Assembly: GCA_027489175.1 (NCBI GenBank)
Contig: JAIYAE010000020.1
Location: 1 to 64,000 of the forward strand
Source of the DNA: Rhodobacter sp.
GTDB taxonomy: Bacteria; Pseudomonadota; Alphaproteobacteria; Rhodobacterales; Rhodobacteraceae
Direction: 5' to 3'
DNA: 64,000 nucleotides
The notes under the pieces were generated by a model. That model was not told where the DNA came from, searched no databases, and was given only the letters and a program-made list of their open reading frames with translations. Every line of letters begins with the position of its first letter. The first letter of the stretch is position 1. Positions 42,468 through 51,437 of this stretch are shown piece after piece. Position numbers and translations under genes: made by a program.

Positions 42468-44042
42468 ATGCGCGATCTTCATCTACCCGGCCGCTCTGCC
42501 GTCTATGCGCAGAACGGCCTTTGTGCCACGTCTCATCCGATTGCCGCCCAAGTCGCGGTTGAGGTGCTGAAATCCGGTGGCAACGCCGCCGACGCCGCCA
42601 TCGCCGGCGCGTTGGTCCTCGGCATCGCCGAGCCGCAGATGACCGGGATCGGTGGTGACTGCTTTGTCCTCCTTAAACCCGCCGGCACGGAAGAGATCCT
42701 CGCCCTCAACGGTTCCGGCCGCGCGCCCAAGGGCCTTGACCCCGCCGCCCTGCGCGCCCAAGGCCTGACCGCCATCCCCACCCGCGGGATTGAGGCTGTC
42801 ACCCTGCCCGGCGCGATCGATGCTTTCTGCCGTCTGAACGCCGACCACGGCCGCCTTCCCCTGGCCCAGATACTTGCCCCTGCGATCCACTATGCCGACG
42901 AAGGCATCCCCGTCGCCCCCCGCGTCGCCTTTGACTGGGCTGAGGAGATGCCCTTCCTCACCGGTGCCGCGCGCGACTTCTACTCGTTGAACGGCCAGGC
43001 CCCCCGCATTGGCCAGGTCTTCCGCGCCCCGAACCAGGCTGAGGTGTTCCGCCGCATCGCCCGCGAAGGCCGCGCCGGGTTCTATGAGGGTGAAGTCGCC
43101 GAGGATCTCATCACCTCGCTGCAGGCCTTGGGCGGCACCCATACGCTGGACGATCTGGCCAGCACCGCCTGCGACTACACCACCCCCGTCACCGGCACCT
43201 ACCGCGATGTGGAACTGGTCGAACACCCGCCAAACGGCCAAGGTGCGACGGCGATCCTGCTGCTCAACATCCTGAAACACTTCGATATTGCGGCGATGGA
43301 CCCGACCGGCAGCCAGCGTGTGCATATTGAGGCCGAGGCGACCAAGCTTGCCTACGATGCCCGCAACCGCTTCATCGCCGACCCAGCCCACACCACCCGG
43401 CTTGACCATATGCTGTCGCCCGACACGGCAGCGAAACTGGCCGCACTGATCGACCCCACCCGCGCAATGCCAGCCGCCGCCCCCCTGACCGAGGCTGTCC
43501 ACAAGGACACGATCTACATCACCGTGGTCGACCGTGACCGCATGGCCGTCTCGCTGATCTATTCGGTCTTCTGGGGCTTTGGGTCGGGCATGGCCTCAGC
43601 CAAATTCGGCATCAACTTCCAGAACCGGGGCGCGGGCTTCACCCTTGCGGAAGGCCACCCGAATGAGGCTGGCGGCGGCAAACGCCCGATGCATACCATC
43701 ATCCCCGGCATGATCCGCCGCAACGGTCGCGTCATTATGCCCTTCGGCGTGATGGGCGGGGCTTACCAGTCCACCGGCCATGCGCGCTTCGTCTCGAACC
43801 TCACCGATTTCGCGATGGACCCGCAAACCGCCATCGACACCCCCCGCGCCTTTTCCGGCGTGGACGGGATGGAGGTTGAGCGTGGCTATTCCGATCAGGT
43901 CCGCGCTGACCTTGCCGCGATGGGCCATCAGGTCATCATCCCCGACACGCCCATCGGCGGCGCGCAGGCCATCCTCTTGCAGGATGACATCCTGATCGGC
44001 GCCTCAGACCCGCGGAAGGACGGTTGCGCCCTTGGCTACTGA
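42468..44042 (+). CDS. Gamma-glutamyltransferase family protein
   Basis: 524 residues from ATG 42468 (GGGGGG upstream). HPIAAQVAVEVLKSGGNAADAAIAGALVLGI, MTGIGGDCFVLL and RDFYSLNG resemble GGT/YwrD. The autoprocessing Thr sits in DTIYITVVDRD, aligned with Thr391 of E. coli GGT, and ANKRP-like GGGKRPMHTIIP follows. No signal peptide is visible, so it is probably cytoplasmic and may hydrolyse gamma-glutamyl compounds other than glutathione. It overlaps the downstream fRMsr gene by 11 nt. Confidence 0.9.
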   Translation: MRDLHLPGRSAVYAQNGLCATSHPIAAQVAVEVLKSGGNAADAAIAGALVLGIAEPQMTGIGGDCFVLLKPAGTEEILALNGSGRAPKGLDPAALRAQGLTAIPTRGIEAVTLPGAIDAFCRLNADHGRLPLAQILAPAIHYADEGIPVAPRVAFDWAEEMPFLTGAARDFYSLNGQAPRIGQVFRAPNQAEVFRRIAREGRAGFYEGEVAEDLITSLQALGGTHTLDDLASTACDYTTPVTGTYRDVELVEHPPNGQGATAILLLNILKHFDIAAMDPTGSQRVHIEAEATKLAYDARNRFIADPAHTTRLDHMLSPDTAAKLAALIDPTRAMPAAAPLTEAVHKDTIYITVVDRDRMAVSLIYSVFWGFGSGMASAKFGINFQNRGAGFTLAEGHPNEAGGGKRPMHTIIPGMIRRNGRVIMPFGVMGGAYQSTGHARFVSNLTDFAMDPQTAIDTPRAFSGVDGMEVERGYSDQVRADLAAMGHQVIIPDTPIGGAQAILLQDDILIGASDPRKDGCALGY

Positions 44043-44496
44043 CATCGACTACCAAGGCATCACCGCCGCTATCCGCGCCCTGACCGAAGGTGAGACTGAC
44101 ACCGTCGCCCTGATGGCCACCGTCGTCTGCGAAATCCACCACGCCCACCCGTTCTCTGATTGGACGGGCTTTTACCGCGTTGTGGGACCGGAACTTTTGA
44201 AAATCGGTCCCTACCAGGGCGGCCATGGCTGTCTTGTCATCCCGTTTTCAAGGGGAGTCTGCGGTGCCGCCGCCCGCGCCGGCCAAATCCAGAACGTCCC
44301 GGATGTTGAGGCCTTCCCCGACCATATCGCCTGCTCGTCAAGCACGAAGTCCGAACTCGTCCTGCCGGTCTGGAACGGCCACGGCAAACTCCTCGGCGTC
44401 CTCGACCTAGACAGCGACACCCCCGCCGCCTTCACCAAGGCAGATGAGGCGTGGCTTGTCCCCCTTCTGGCCGAGGTCTTCCATCATGCAGTCTGA
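44032..44496 (+). CDS. msrC: Free methionine-(R)-sulfoxide reductase (GAF domain)
   Basis: 154 residues, TTG start with GGAAGG 14-19 nt upstream. A lone GAF domain with PFSRGVCGAAARAGQ, VEAFPDHIACSSSTKSELVLPV and LGVLDLDSD; the Cys residues of RGVCG and HIACSS are those of fRMsr. It reduces free L-methionine-R-sulfoxide via thioredoxin. The gene starts inside the 3' end of the gamma-glutamyltransferase gene and precedes a homocysteine methyltransferase gene, which points to methionine recovery. Confidence 0.92.
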   Translation: MATDIDYQGITAAIRALTEGETDTVALMATVVCEIHHAHPFSDWTGFYRVVGPELLKIGPYQGGHGCLVIPFSRGVCGAAARAGQIQNVPDVEAFPDHIACSSSTKSELVLPVWNGHGKLLGVLDLDSDTPAAFTKADEAWLVPLLAEVFHHAV

Positions 44497-44530
44497 ACAA
44501 TTTGACTAAGATTTTCATTCTTCGTCCCTA

Positions 44531-44567
44531 AATATCCCACGGGGGTCCGGGGGTGTGAAACCCCCGG
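44531..44567. repeat. G/C hairpin repeat upstream of mmuM
   Basis: AAATATCCCACGGGGGT followed by CCGGGGG (44547-44553) pairing with CCCCCGG (44561-44567). The order AAATA-CA-GGGGGTC-G5/C5 hairpin parallels 403-440, which suggests one dispersed family. It lies 24 nt upstream of the mmuM ATG. Confidence 0.5.
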
Positions 44568-44590
44568 CTGCCAGCCACAGGAACAACGTA

Positions 44591-45484
44591 ATGACCGACA
44601 TCACCCTCCTTGACGGCGGCATGGGCCAGGAACTGGTGGCGCGCTCCGGCGATGACCCGACACCGCTTTGGGCCACCCGGGTGATGCTCGACCACCCCGG
44701 CATGGTCCGCGACATCCACGCCGATTACTTCGCCGCCGGGGCCACAATCGCCACCACGAACACCTATGCCATCCACCATGACCGGCTGGAACGCGCGGGC
44801 CTTGACCCGATGTTCCACGCCCTCCACCTGCGCGCTTTGGCCGAGGCGCATGAGGCGCGCGCCCCCTATCCTGGCACCCGCATCGCAGGCTCGCTTGGCC
44901 CCCTGCAGGCGAGCTACCGCCCTGACCTGACCGAACCCCTGGCCGAAGCCGCCCCGAAATACGCCGAGATTGCCCGCATCCTTGGCCCGCATGTCGATCT
45001 GATCCTGATCGAAACCGCCGCCTCGCTTGAAGCCGCTGAAGGCGCGGTGATCGGCGCGCAGGCGGCGGGGAAACCGGTCTGGCTGTCGATCTCGGTCGAT
45101 GACCGCGACGGCACGCTTCTCCGCTCGGGCGAACCGGTGGCCGACCTCAAGCGCCTGTTGCAGTACCCCATCGCCGCCCTCCTCGCCAACTGTTCGGTGC
45201 CCGAGGCGATGGCCGATGCGCTGGCCGCGCTGAAGCCATTGGGCAAGCCATTCGGCGCCTATGCGAACGGTTTCACCCATATCTCCGGCAACTTCCTGAA
45301 AGACGCGCCGACGGTGAAAGAACTGACCCACCGCCACGACCTGACGCCTGAGAAATATGCAGACTTCGCAATGGCTTGGATTGGAATGGGTGCCACCATC
45401 GTCGGTGGCTGCTGTGAGGTGGGGCCTGCCCACATCCGCCACCTGCGCGACCGCCTTACCGCCGCAGGCCACCGCATTGTCTAG
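44591..45484 (+). CDS. mmuM: Homocysteine S-methyltransferase family protein
   Basis: 297 residues. LLDGGMGQELVARSG, VDLILIETAASLEAAEGA, LLANCSVPEAM and IVGGCCEVGPAHIRHL are the Hcy-binding domain motifs; the three zinc Cys are in ANCS and GGCC. Likely transfers a methyl group from S-methylmethionine or a related donor to homocysteine. Zinc-dependent, soluble. It follows fRMsr and overlaps the pseudouridine synthase gene by 8 nt. Confidence 0.9.
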   Translation: MTDITLLDGGMGQELVARSGDDPTPLWATRVMLDHPGMVRDIHADYFAAGATIATTNTYAIHHDRLERAGLDPMFHALHLRALAEAHEARAPYPGTRIAGSLGPLQASYRPDLTEPLAEAAPKYAEIARILGPHVDLILIETAASLEAAEGAVIGAQAAGKPVWLSISVDDRDGTLLRSGEPVADLKRLLQYPIAALLANCSVPEAMADALAALKPLGKPFGAYANGFTHISGNFLKDAPTVKELTHRHDLTPEKYADFAMAWIGMGATIVGGCCEVGPAHIRHLRDRLTAAGHRIV

Positions 45485-46157
45485 GCCCACCGGTTCCGGC
45501 CCCTCACTGATCCCGGATTTCGCCTATGATCCGCCCGACACGCCCCTGCAATTCCTCTATGAGGATGCGCAGCTTCTGGTGATGGACAAGCCTGCCGGTC
45601 TTCTATCGGTGCCCGGCAAGCTGGAAAACCGGCAGGATTGTCTGCTAACCCGCCTGCAAGCCGCCCGCTGGGATGCTTTGCTGGTCCATCGACTCGATTG
45701 TGACACGTCTGGAGTCATCCTCTTCGCCCGCACCAAGCAGGCGCAGGGGTTTCTGGGGCAGGAATTCGAACAACGCCGCGCGCAGAAGACTTACATCGCC
45801 CGGCTGCATGGCGTCATGGCCGAAGACAGCGGCATGGTTGACCTGCCCATCGGCAGCGATTGGGATTACCGCCCCCGCCAGAAGGTCACGCCTGACGGCA
45901 GGCCCGCCCTGACCGACTGGCAGGTGATCGAGCGTTCCGATACCGAAACTCGCGTTCGGCTGACCCCGCACACCGGGCGCAGCCACCAATTGCGGGTCCA
46001 TATGCTGGCGCTAGGGCATCCGATCATCGGCGACCAGATCTACGCGCCCGATACCGCACGCCAATTTCCCCGCCTGATGCTGCATGCCGAAACGCTGTCG
46101 CTCCACCACCCCGCGACCGGCAGCCGCGTCAGTTTCACCGCCCCCGTCCCCTTCTGA
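45477..46157 (+). CDS. RluA-family pseudouridine synthase
   Basis: 226 residues from a TTG at 45477 that overlaps the mmuM stop. VMDKPAGLLSVPG, LLVHRLDCDTSGVILFARTKQAQGFLGQEF (catalytic Asp in HRLD) and TPHTGRSHQLRVHMLALGHPIIGD are the RluA signatures. No S4 domain. Length suggests an RluA-like enzyme for 23S rRNA or tRNA; the exact site is not readable. Confidence 0.9.
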   Translation: MSRPTGSGPSLIPDFAYDPPDTPLQFLYEDAQLLVMDKPAGLLSVPGKLENRQDCLLTRLQAARWDALLVHRLDCDTSGVILFARTKQAQGFLGQEFEQRRAQKTYIARLHGVMAEDSGMVDLPIGSDWDYRPRQKVTPDGRPALTDWQVIERSDTETRVRLTPHTGRSHQLRVHMLALGHPIIGDQIYAPDTARQFPRLMLHAETLSLHHPATGSRVSFTAPVPF

Positions 46158-46218
46158 AATTCGCACATCTTTCACAGGTTTGGTGCTTTACTGCCGCAAA
46201 ATGGCACCTGGGGGCCCC

Positions 46219-47847
46219 ATGCTTGCGACGATCTTCACCTTTCGCTACGCGCTGATCACCTGGCCCGCGATCCTGGCCGTCGCCGCCCTTGCGCTGATGG
46301 CCGCCTTCCCCGGGCAGACCTGGTGGCTTTTGCCGTTTGCCGCCCTGTGCCTGGCGCTTGTGGCCGTGGGTGCGCATGACCTGACGCAAACCCGCCACGC
46401 CGTTCTGCGCAACTATCCTGTCGCGGCCCACCTGCGGTTCTTGCTGGAATCCATCCGGCCCGAGATGCGGCAATACTTCTTTGAGGGCGACAAGGACGGC
46501 GCCCCCTTCCCCCGCGACAAGCGCGCCATCGTCTACCAGCGCGCCAAGCGTGACCTCGACAAGCGCCCCTTCGGCACGATGTATGACGTCTATCAAGAGC
46601 AGTACGAATGGCTCCACCACTCCATCGCGCCGCATCCCACCCTGTCGCATGACGCGATGCGCACTTTGGTCGGGGCGGATACGAAGCAGCCCTATTCCGC
46701 CAGCCTTCTGAACATTTCCGCGATGAGTTATGGGGCCCTGTCCGCCAACGCCATCCGCGCGTTGAACAAGGGCGCGCAGACAGGGCATTTCTTTCATGAC
46801 ACCGGCGAAGGCGGTGTATCGCCCTACCACCGCGAACATGGTGGTGACCTCGTCTGGGAAATCGGCTCGGGCTATTTTGGCGCGCGCGCGGTGGATGGCA
46901 GCTTTGACGCCGCGAAATTCGCCGACACCGCCGCCGATCCGCAGATCAAGATGGTGGAACTGAAACTGTCGCAAGGCGCCAAGCCCGGCCATGGCGGCGT
47001 GCTGCCCGCGGCCAAGGTCACCCAGGAAATTGCGATGATCCGCGGCGTGCCGATGGGGCAGGACTGCAACTCACCCGCCCACCATTCCTGCTTCTCCACG
47101 CCCACCGGCCTGCTGGAGCACATTGCGCTTATGCGAGAGCTTTCGGGCGGCAAGCCCGCCGGGTTCAAGCTGTGCATCGGCCACCCGTGGGAGTTCATGG
47201 CGATCTGCAAGGCGATGCTGGCCACCGGCATCACCCCCGATTTCATCGTCGTTGACGGCAAGGAAGGCGGCACAGGCGCCGCGCCCCTGGAATTCATGGA
47301 CCATGTCGGCATGCCGCTGCGCGATGGCCTTTCCCTAGTCCATAACGCTCTGGTCGGCATTGGCATGCGCGACCGCATCCGCATTGGGGCCTCTGGCAAG
47401 ATCACCTCGGCCTTCGACATGGCCCGCGTGCTGGCCCTTGGCGCGGATTGGTGCAATTCGGCGCGGGGTTTCATGTTCGCTGTCGGCTGCATTCAGGCGC
47501 AGTCCTGCCATACCGGCGCTTGCCCCACCGGGGTTGCCACGCAAGACCCCCTACGCCAGCGCGCCATCGTGGTGCCGGACAAGGCCGAACGGGTGGCCAG
47601 CTTCCACCGCAACACCGTGCATGCGCTGGCCGAACTGGTCGCCGCGGCCGGGCTTGCCCGCCCGGCCGACCTGAAGCCGCACCATTTCCTGCGCCGCGCC
47701 TCGTCGGACAAGGTGATTTCGCTCGCGGAACAGTATGAACTGCTGTTGCCCGGCCAGCTGATCGCTGACCCCGGCTCATCCCCGCGCTTTGCTGCGGCCT
47801 GGGCGATTTCCAGCGCCGACAGCTTTACCCCGGGCGCTTTGGCCTGA
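46219..47847 (+). CDS. FMN-binding glutamate synthase family protein
   Basis: 542 residues from ATG 46219 (GGGGG upstream). Two N-terminal membrane helices (about 1-60) are followed by a glutamate-synthase-type FMN barrel: LNISAMSYGALSANAIRALNKGA, DTGEGGVSPYHREHGGDLVWEIGSGYFG, GAKPGHGGVLPAAKV, DGKEGGTGAAPLEFMDHVG and CHTGACPTGVATQD. The Cys-rich last motif resembles the 3Fe-4S region of GltB. It lacks the glutamine amidotransferase domain, so it is not a complete glutamate synthase; substrate unknown. Confidence 0.88.
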   Translation: MLATIFTFRYALITWPAILAVAALALMAAFPGQTWWLLPFAALCLALVAVGAHDLTQTRHAVLRNYPVAAHLRFLLESIRPEMRQYFFEGDKDGAPFPRDKRAIVYQRAKRDLDKRPFGTMYDVYQEQYEWLHHSIAPHPTLSHDAMRTLVGADTKQPYSASLLNISAMSYGALSANAIRALNKGAQTGHFFHDTGEGGVSPYHREHGGDLVWEIGSGYFGARAVDGSFDAAKFADTAADPQIKMVELKLSQGAKPGHGGVLPAAKVTQEIAMIRGVPMGQDCNSPAHHSCFSTPTGLLEHIALMRELSGGKPAGFKLCIGHPWEFMAICKAMLATGITPDFIVVDGKEGGTGAAPLEFMDHVGMPLRDGLSLVHNALVGIGMRDRIRIGASGKITSAFDMARVLALGADWCNSARGFMFAVGCIQAQSCHTGACPTGVATQDPLRQRAIVVPDKAERVASFHRNTVHALAELVAAAGLARPADLKPHHFLRRASSDKVISLAEQYELLLPGQLIADPGSSPRFAAAWAISSADSFTPGALA

Positions 47848-47863
47848 TCGTACAGGCCAAAGC
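47836..47863 (+). terminator. Terminator overlapping the stop codon of the glutamate-synthase-like gene
   Basis: GCTTTGGCCTG (47836-47846) pairs with CAGGCCAAAGC (47853-47863), 11 bp, 6-nt loop. The left arm encodes the last codons and includes part of the TGA. Converging ALDH gene ends 22 nt further. Confidence 0.7.
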
Positions 47864-47884
47864 CATTAGATTTGGGTGGGCAGA

Positions 47885-49342
47885 TTACTCAGCCGCGATG
47901 TCCTGCGATCCGTCCCAGCCAGAGATGGCCTTGACCTCCAGGAACTCTTCGATCCCCCAGACCCCGCCCTCCCGGGCGCGGCCCGAGGATTTGACCCCGC
48001 CAAAGGGTGCCCCGGCCCCGCGCGACTTGCCGTTCATTTCAATCATCCCGGCGCGCAGCTGGCGCGCCAGCCGGTTGCGTCGCGCACCGTCCTGTGACTG
48101 GACGTAGTTGGTCAGTCCATACGGCGTGTCGTTGGCGATCTGCACCGCCTCGGCCTCGGTCTCGAACGGGATCATGCACATGACCGGGCCGAAGATTTCC
48201 TCACGCTCAATCGTCATGCCGGACTTCACATCGGCAAAGATCGTCGGGCGGACGTAATAGCCCTTGTTCATGCCCTCTGGCAGACCAAGACCGCCCGCCA
48301 CCAGCCGCGCGCCTTCATCAATGCCCTTCTGGATGTAGCCCTGAATCTGGTCCCACTGGCGCTTGTTCACCACTGGCCCGATGTGCTTGCCCGGCAGGTT
48401 GGCGGGGCCGACCTTGATGGAATTCGCCACCTCAGCGGCAATTTCCACGGCGCGGTCATAGAACCCACGCTCCACCAGCATCCGGCTGGGCGCGTTGCAG
48501 GACTGGCCCGAGTTGTTCATCATATGCCGCACTCCACGCTCCACCGCGCGGGCATCGGCATCGGCGAAGACCAGGTTCGCCCCCTTGCCGCCAAGCTCCA
48601 GCGTGACGCGCTTCAGCGTCTGCGCGGCAGCGACAGAAATCGCACGGCCCGCGCGGGTGGAGCCGGTAAAGCTGATCATCTCTACATCCGGGTGGCTGGA
48701 CAGCGTGGTGCCCACCCCCGGCCCGTCACCGTTTACCAGATTGAACACGCCCGCAGGCACGCCCGCGTCATGGCAGAATTCCGCGAAAAGCATGCTGGAC
48801 AGGGGCGATTCCTCAGATGGTTTCAGCACGCAGGTGCAGCCTGCCAGCAGCGCCGGGATCACCTTCAGCGTCACTTGGTTCATCGGCCAGTTCCAGGGCG
48901 TGATCAGGCCCACGACGCCAATGGGTTCAAGCGCGATGCGGGTATCGGGGGCGTGGGGGCCAAGCGGCCTGATCCATTCGATGTGGTCAAAGGCTTTCAG
49001 GAAGTTCTTCAGATGCCAGGGCAGGCATTCGGCCTGATCGTCCCGGCTCATGTCGATGGGCGCGCCCATTTCCAGGCTGATCGCATGGGCCATTTCTTCC
49101 TTGCGAGGGTAGTATTGCGCAAGGATGCCCTCCACCACGCGGCGGCGCTCGGCGGGCGGGGTGGCGGCCCAGGCCGGGAAGGCGGCCTTGGCGGCGGCGA
49201 TGGCGTCGTTGGTATCCGCCTCGCTGCCAAGCGAGATGATAGCGCAGGTGTCTTCGGTGGACGGGTCAATAACGGGGCAGTCGCGGGCGACCTTCGGGGC
49301 AACCCAGGCACCGTTGATATAGAACTCGCGCTTGGTGATCAT
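47885..49342 (-). CDS. Aldehyde dehydrogenase family protein
   Basis: 485 residues. TPWNWPMNQVTLKVIPALLAGCT (NAD fold), LELGGKGANLVF with catalytic Glu and NNSGQSCNAPSRMLVE with catalytic Cys, then EIFGPVMCMIPF. A complete ALDH with NAD or NADP as acceptor. Soluble. Substrate not predictable; it is not close to the aldolase cluster. GGAGG before the ATG. Confidence 0.92.
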   Translation of the reverse strand: MITKREFYINGAWVAPKVARDCPVIDPSTEDTCAIISLGSEADTNDAIAAAKAAFPAWAATPPAERRRVVEGILAQYYPRKEEMAHAISLEMGAPIDMSRDDQAECLPWHLKNFLKAFDHIEWIRPLGPHAPDTRIALEPIGVVGLITPWNWPMNQVTLKVIPALLAGCTCVLKPSEESPLSSMLFAEFCHDAGVPAGVFNLVNGDGPGVGTTLSSHPDVEMISFTGSTRAGRAISVAAAQTLKRVTLELGGKGANLVFADADARAVERGVRHMMNNSGQSCNAPSRMLVERGFYDRAVEIAAEVANSIKVGPANLPGKHIGPVVNKRQWDQIQGYIQKGIDEGARLVAGGLGLPEGMNKGYYVRPTIFADVKSGMTIEREEIFGPVMCMIPFETEAEAVQIANDTPYGLTNYVQSQDGARRNRLARQLRAGMIEMNGKSRGAGAPFGGVKSSGRAREGGVWGIEEFLEVKAISGWDGSQDIAAE

Positions 49343-49508
49343 GGCCTGCGGCCTCCGCTATGGATGGGGATTTGATCATATTCTGACAGGCTGGGGGCTG
49401 CGGGGCAAGGGCGCCGGTCGGGGGTGGGCGAAACCTTAACAATTTCTGAAAATGGCGATGCAAGTGGTTGATTTCATTTGGGTGAAGGGGGTGTCCCTGC
49501 CCGGGACA

Positions 49509-50108
49509 TCACCCTTCACGGGCCACCAATGGCCGCACCATGGTGGTCGAAGCCGCGAATCCGAACAGGTGGCGCAGCAGCCCCATCTCCTCAGTCCTGG
49601 TGGCGACAAAGCCCTGCCGCTCATACAAGGCCCGCGCCCGCCAGTTGGCGTCGATCACATCCAGCCGGATCGACCGATACCCCCGCGCCGCCGCCTCATC
49701 GTAAAGGGCCGACAGAAGAAGCGTCCCGATTCCCCGCCCCCGATGCGCCCGCGCGACGCAGATGCCGTCGACAAGGAAGCGGTCATTGTCGACCTCACGG
49801 TTCAGGGTCCAGAGAAGCCACCCCCGCCAGCGCCCGCCAAAGGGGCCGTAGACCGCGATCAGGTCAGCCCAGCCGCCACCGGCAAAGCTGCCGGTGTGGG
49901 TCTTGTAGCCCGCCACCCCGATCAGCGCGCCGGTATCGTCCAGCGCGGCCAGGCACAGGTCGGTGCGGATCACCCTCTCAAAGAACGCCAGCGCCTTGTC
50001 ATCCGGACCCAGCACCCGCCCCAGCTTGCCACCGAACGCCTCCCAGTAAATGCGGGCGGCCTGCGGGCGGAGGTGGGGATGCAGGCCCGAGAAGATCGTC
50101 ACCCCCAT
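49509..50108 (-). CDS. GNAT family N-acetyltransferase
   Basis: 199 residues. FLVDGICVARAHRGRGIGTLLLSALYDEAAARGYRSIRLDV contains the RGRGIG acetyl-CoA pyrophosphate loop, and NWRARALYERQGF is the GNAT motif B. Substrate unknown. It overlaps the start-side gene (50099) by 10 nt, and so is the last of a four-gene operon with mobA, mobB and the DUF429-like gene. Confidence 0.9.
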   Translation of the reverse strand: MGVTIFSGLHPHLRPQAARIYWEAFGGKLGRVLGPDDKALAFFERVIRTDLCLAALDDTGALIGVAGYKTHTGSFAGGGWADLIAVYGPFGGRWRGWLLWTLNREVDNDRFLVDGICVARAHRGRGIGTLLLSALYDEAAARGYRSIRLDVIDANWRARALYERQGFVATRTEEMGLLRHLFGFAASTTMVRPLVAREG

Positions 50109-50953
50109 CGCAGCGCCTCGGCCAGAAGGGGGGCGTGACCTGCGCCAAGGATCCAGCCTTCCTCAGCCGCGATCGTTGGGGTGGCCAGAAGGGCCGGCAG
50201 GCGGTCAGCCTGCGACAGGTTGAAAAGCGCCCTTGCCAGGAGCCGCACCTGAGCGCGATCGGGGATTGGGTCGGCGGACCCGGTGACGGCGGCCGCAAGA
50301 AGCGAGGGGTAAACCTCAGCCAAGGTCAGATCGCGCGGGGCCTCAAACGGCCAGACGGCGGCATCATGGGTCTGGGCAAGCCGATGGACCACCGGGATCC
50401 CCAGAAGCGCCTGCGACCCGACCGACCCTGCCCCAAGAAGTTGCCAGACCGGTTTCGCAGGCGGGTTCTCTCTTTCGACCAGCCGCTTCTCTTCCAGACC
50501 AAGGGCAACGTAGTCCACCGTCTTCAGCGAGGGCAGCCCCGGCACCGGCCTTGCTTTGGGGCAACCCCAGAACGGCCCCCAGGCGTTGCCGGGGCCGGAA
50601 AGATGTCGGTTGATGCTGGCGGCAACGTCAAACCGGTTGTTGGCATTGTCGGGGGCATCGCTGATCCGGTCTGCCAGCCAGCCATGCAAGGCGCGGGCGC
50701 TGTCTTGGCCGGTCAGGCGGCGGGCAAGGCCGGTGGGGTAGCCCATGGGAAAATCAAACCCCACTAGTTGCCGCCCGCCTTCGGCCAACGCATGGTTCAA
50801 CCAGACCTCAGCCTCGGCCCGCGTGCGGCAGTAGGTCTGGGTCGTATGGTCGGCTGAATGCACGCCGATCCAGATCGCGTCCTTGCTTTCGCGCTCCGGG
50901 CTGCGGGCGGCGCGGCCGGACCAGTCGACCACGATCACCCGGTCAAACCGCAA
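50099..50953 (-). CDS. DUF429-like protein in mob operon
   Basis: 284 residues. RVIVVDWSGRAAR at the N-terminus and LVGFDFPMGYPTGLARRL resemble the RNase-H-like DUF429 fold (acidic metal site residues). It overlaps mobB by 11 nt and the GNAT gene by 10 nt. Function unknown; position with mobAB suggests a link to molybdopterin dinucleotide metabolism or coregulation only. Confidence 0.65.
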   Translation of the reverse strand: MRFDRVIVVDWSGRAARSPERESKDAIWIGVHSADHTTQTYCRTRAEAEVWLNHALAEGGRQLVGFDFPMGYPTGLARRLTGQDSARALHGWLADRISDAPDNANNRFDVAASINRHLSGPGNAWGPFWGCPKARPVPGLPSLKTVDYVALGLEEKRLVERENPPAKPVWQLLGAGSVGSQALLGIPVVHRLAQTHDAAVWPFEAPRDLTLAEVYPSLLAAAVTGSADPIPDRAQVRLLARALFNLSQADRLPALLATPTIAAEEGWILGAGHAPLLAEALRWG

Positions 50954-51437
50954 GGCCGACCTCCGCCAGGATGAAACTGGCCACGGCGGCGGTGTCGTTC
51001 AGGTCCAGGACCGGGACGGGCAGGGACAGGAGGGCATCAGTCGCCACAGCGCGGACCAAGGGGTCACCCGGCTGGATCAGGGGCTGGCCAGTTGCATCGC
51101 GCCAGACCTCAATCTTGCGGTGGGCGTCGCGCTTGTAGCCTTCGACCAGCACCAGATCGACCGGGGCAAGGCGGGCCAGGATCGCGGCCAGTTCCGGCTC
51201 TGGCCCGCGATGTTCGACCATCAGGGCGAACCGGTCGGCCGAGGCGAGGACGACCTCACGCGCGCCTGCCTGCCGGTGGCGGAAGGTGTCCTTGCCGGGC
51301 TGGTCAAGGTCCACCGCGTGGTGGACATGCTTGACGGTCGAGACAGAGAAGCCACGCCCCGTGATGTCGGCCACCAGACGCTCCATCAAGCTGGTCTTGC
51401 CTGAGTTTTTCCAGCCGATGACGCCGTAGACTTTCAT
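50943..51437 (-). CDS. mobB: Molybdopterin-guanine dinucleotide biosynthesis adaptor MobB
   Basis: 164 residues. P-loop VIGWKNSGKTSLMERLVA (residues 6-23), HHAVDLDQPGKDTFRHRQAG and VDLVLVEGYKRDAHRKIEV are the MobB signatures. A GTP-binding helper that supports MobA in attaching GMP to molybdopterin. 4-nt overlap with mobA. Confidence 0.95.
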   Translation of the reverse strand: MKVYGVIGWKNSGKTSLMERLVADITGRGFSVSTVKHVHHAVDLDQPGKDTFRHRQAGAREVVLASADRFALMVEHRGPEPELAAILARLAPVDLVLVEGYKRDAHRKIEVWRDATGQPLIQPGDPLVRAVATDALLSLPVPVLDLNDTAAVASFILAEVGLAV

